Shown one piece after another: positions 62,421 through 64,000 of a stretch of DNA of 64,000 bases. The notes beneath the pieces were generated by a model. That model saw only the letters and a list, made by a program, of their open reading frames with translations. It ran no database searches and was not told where the DNA came from. Position 1 is the stretch's first letter. Every line of letters begins with the position of its first letter. Both the position numbers and the translations under genes were made by a program. The stretch lies in the NCBI RefSeq assembly GCF_019469265.1, contig NZ_CP048268.1, positions 1,505,001 to 1,569,000 of the forward strand. The letters are read 5' to 3'. Source of the DNA: Lactobacillus panisapium (GTDB lineage: Bacteria; Bacillota; Bacilli; Lactobacillales; Lactobacillaceae).

Positions 62421-63086
62421 ATGGGAAAATTTGACTCTTTAATCTTTGTACCTGAGGGAGCTATCCTCAATGAAGGAGTTGCTGAAAGGAATGCTCTCCG
62501 GCAAACATTAGATGAAGTCGCTAGCGGTTTTGGACCAAAACAAAGGATCCAATATGCTGAACTGCTCAGCCAAATCAAGTTTTTAACATTCAGTGATCGA
62601 ATTGAACTAGTTTTACAGACTTTTTGTCGCCACGAATTGTATTCAGCAAGAAAAATCTTTTATCAGAAGATGAAAGAGCAAAAGCAATTAGTCAAAGATG
62701 TTGGGCTATTTCTTGGAGAATTAAGTGATATGGATGATCAAATCAAATTAATTCTGTGCTCCAAGGAAGACCGGGAAACAATCTCCTCGCGCTTGGATGA
62801 AAGTGAATTGCTCAACTGCTTTTCAGCTGTTTACACTCAGGATGACTTTGTGCAAAGGTTACCGAATGAAGAGGTTCTAACGACAATTGTTCAGGAACAA
62901 AATCTTGATCCTGCTACTTGTTTGGTCATTGGAACTGATCTTGCTGATGACATCCAAGGCGCAGAAAATGCTGGTTTAGCTTCTCTTTGGATTGCACCAA
63001 GAAATATTAAAACGCCAATTCATCCTAATCCTACTATTCACTTAACCACATTAAGTGATTTGTTGTTTTACCTTGAACTAAGCTAG
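62421..63086 (+). CDS. HAD-superfamily fold protein with lost catalytic aspartates
   Basis: A 221-aa protein with the architecture of YjjG-type HAD hydrolases. Motif I FDxDGTL is replaced by FVPEGAIL (residues 9-16), so both catalytic aspartates are absent. Motif II LCSKED and motif IV IGTDLADDIQGAENAGLA are largely kept, and motif III is altered (QRLPNEEV). The fold is intact, so it may act as a regulator or bind a ligand rather than hydrolyse. The SD AGAAGGG precedes the ATG at 62421. Confidence 0.75.
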   Translation: MGKFDSLIFVPEGAILNEGVAERNALRQTLDEVASGFGPKQRIQYAELLSQIKFLTFSDRIELVLQTFCRHELYSARKIFYQKMKEQKQLVKDVGLFLGELSDMDDQIKLILCSKEDRETISSRLDESELLNCFSAVYTQDDFVQRLPNEEVLTTIVQEQNLDPATCLVIGTDLADDIQGAENAGLASLWIAPRNIKTPIHPNPTIHLTTLSDLLFYLELS

Positions 63087-63126
63087 TTTATAATAAACAA
63101 TAAAACGGATTGTGAGGTTGCGAAAA

Positions 63127-63699
63127 ATGAAAAAAGCTGCTGTAGTTTTTGCCGATGGCTGCGAAGAAGTCGAAGGCTTGAGTGTCGTTGATGTTTTACG
63201 CCGACTAGGCGTTCAAACTGATATGGTTGGACTTACCAGTAAACAAATTAATGGTGATCATCATATTCTATTGACTTGTGATCAAGTTGTAGATGAGCGC
63301 CTGCTTGACTATGATGTAGTCGCATTTCCGGGTGGTAAAACTGGTGCTGAAAACTTACGGGCTAGCGAACAATTGCGCGACCTAATGGTTAAAAGGCACG
63401 AAAACGGCATGTGGGATGCAGCAATGTGTGCCGCTCCCATAGCTCTCGCAAAATATGGTGTCTTGGATGATGCAGATTATACTTGCTATCCTGGCTTTGA
63501 TGAACAAACTAAAAAAGATGCCCCAACTGGACATTTTAAAGAAACGATCACGGTGACAGATAATGAGCACAAAGTTATCACTAGCCGTGGTCCAGCAACG
63601 GCCTGGGCATATGCCTATGCGATTGCTGAAGCACTGGGAATTGATACCCACGAGATCAAAGAAGGCATGTTGTATAATTATTTAGCTGCAAATATTTAA
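63127..63699 (+). CDS. DJ-1/PfpI family protein
   Basis: A 190-aa DJ-1-like protein (ThiJ/PfpI), possibly a deglycase or stress chaperone. The nucleophile-elbow Cys is in AAMCAAPIALAKYG, preceded by the FADGCEEVE motif (conserved Glu), and followed by TSRGPATAWAYAYAIAEALG. I used the ATG at 63127 (MKKAAVVFADG); in-frame GTG at 63112 is less likely. The 28-bp leader includes GTGAGG. It is 40 bp after the HAD-like gene and may be cotranscribed. Confidence 0.88.
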   Translation: MKKAAVVFADGCEEVEGLSVVDVLRRLGVQTDMVGLTSKQINGDHHILLTCDQVVDERLLDYDVVAFPGGKTGAENLRASEQLRDLMVKRHENGMWDAAMCAAPIALAKYGVLDDADYTCYPGFDEQTKKDAPTGHFKETITVTDNEHKVITSRGPATAWAYAYAIAEALGIDTHEIKEGMLYNYLAANI

Positions 63700-63713
63700 A
63701 ATTGCGACTAGTT

Positions 63714-63741
63714 AAAGACGGAAGTGAATAGGTCCGTCTTT
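63714..63741 (+). terminator. Terminator after the DJ-1 gene
   Basis: A 9-bp perfect stem AAAGACGGA/TCCGTCTTT followed by TTTT. Confidence 0.85.
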
Positions 63742-63881
63742 TTTATAATAAAAGTGCCAAGCCCCCTACTTTCTAACTGTTTAGTAATTAATAACCACAA
63801 TTTCTTTTCAGAGCTAGCGTTAAAATATGCTAAGATTTACTTGCACGTAAAAATGCAAATAACTAAGCAGGAGGTAATAAA

Positions 63882-64000
63882 ATGTGTACGAGTATTGCTG
63901 TGACGGCAGATAACGGAGATGTATTTTGGGGAAGAACAATGGATTTTACCTTTGATCCATTTAAGCCAAGTGCTGATAGCAAAATGACGGCTTATCCCTC
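63882..64000 (+). CDS. Choloylglycine hydrolase family protein (5' part only)
   Basis: The first 39 codons of a linear-amide C-N hydrolase (bile salt hydrolase/penicillin V acylase group). It begins MCTSIAVTADNGDVFWGRTMDF: Cys2 is the autocatalytic nucleophile, and Arg18 and Asp21 are conserved. A strong SD AGGAGGT precedes the ATG at 63882, and an extended -10 TATGCTAAGAT lies about 50 bp upstream. The remainder is beyond the window, so bile-salt and penicillin activities cannot be distinguished. Confidence 0.88.
   Translation, partial: MCTSIAVTADNGDVFWGRTMDFTFDPFKPSADSKMTAYP

Overview
The window looks like a chromosomal segment of a Lactobacillus in the narrow sense (delbrueckii/acidophilus/helveticus-type group). 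The support is low-GC DNA with strong Shine-Dalgarno (SD) sites, an S-layer-type SLAP cell-wall protein, a PepC-type peptidase, GalK/GalT, the twin phosphate ABC ATPases and Firmicutes gene orders. Species cannot be fixed from the sequence alone. Most of the window is conserved core genome. I saw no rRNA, tRNA, CRISPR array, prophage or intact insertion sequence. The one stable RNA gene is the SRP RNA.

Layout. 1-11.4 kb (minus): DEAD-box helicase (cut by the window edge), nrnA, dinB, zwf, yajC, ruvB-ruvA, mutL-mutS; MutL has lost its nuclease motifs. 11.4-13.9 kb: pcp with a two-gene DUF979/DUF969 membrane module. 14-15.2 kb: secreted SLAP protein. 15.3-18.2 kb: groL-groS under two CIRCE operators, then rex. 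18.4-23.5 kb: an ABC-F ATPase, a GNAT gene and tsaD-rimI-tsaB, in an order like Bacillus ydiB-groEL. 23.5-32.3 kb (minus): folT, acyl-ACP thioesterase, rsmI, yabA, holB, darA, tmk, yaaL, recR, ybaB/ebfC, dnaX, SRP RNA, tadA and a methyltransferase.

32.3-33.1 kb is the only long stretch without a gene. It holds a perfect 13-bp inverted repeat 309 bp across, enclosing a promoter-hairpin unit that looks like a small RNA gene. 33.2-35.8 kb encodes two secreted cell-wall enzymes (NlpC/P60 and C39-like) and a small membrane protein. 35.8-44.5 kb is the ribosomal/transcription cluster rpmG-secE-nusG-rplK-rplA ... rplJ-rplL, with a complete pstSCAB1B2-phoU phosphate operon lying between rplA and rplJ. 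secE and rpmG are short genes found by direct reading. 44.7-53.1 kb: an orphan 71-aa gene, a SigH/ComX-like sigma factor, rlmB, mrnC, cysS, an SDR oxidoreductase, gltX, radA and dut.

53.3-64 kb: a small CG-type acetyltransferase-like protein, pepC, galK-galT with a cre-like site, a PNK-like P-loop protein, two phosphoglycerate-mutase-family enzymes, a CDF metal transporter, a TSUP permease, a HAD-fold protein without its catalytic aspartates, a DJ-1/PfpI protein and the first 39 codons of a choloylglycine-hydrolase-family enzyme.

Gene starts were corrected where an SD site favours an internal codon (groS GTG, rplK GTG, rplJ TTG, mrnC GTG, one PGM gene TTG, and others). I found no clear new defence or mobile system. 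The strongest candidates for a second look are the 32.5-32.9 kb RNA/inverted-repeat element, the nuclease-dead MutL, the pcp-DUF979-DUF969 module and the PNK-like protein.
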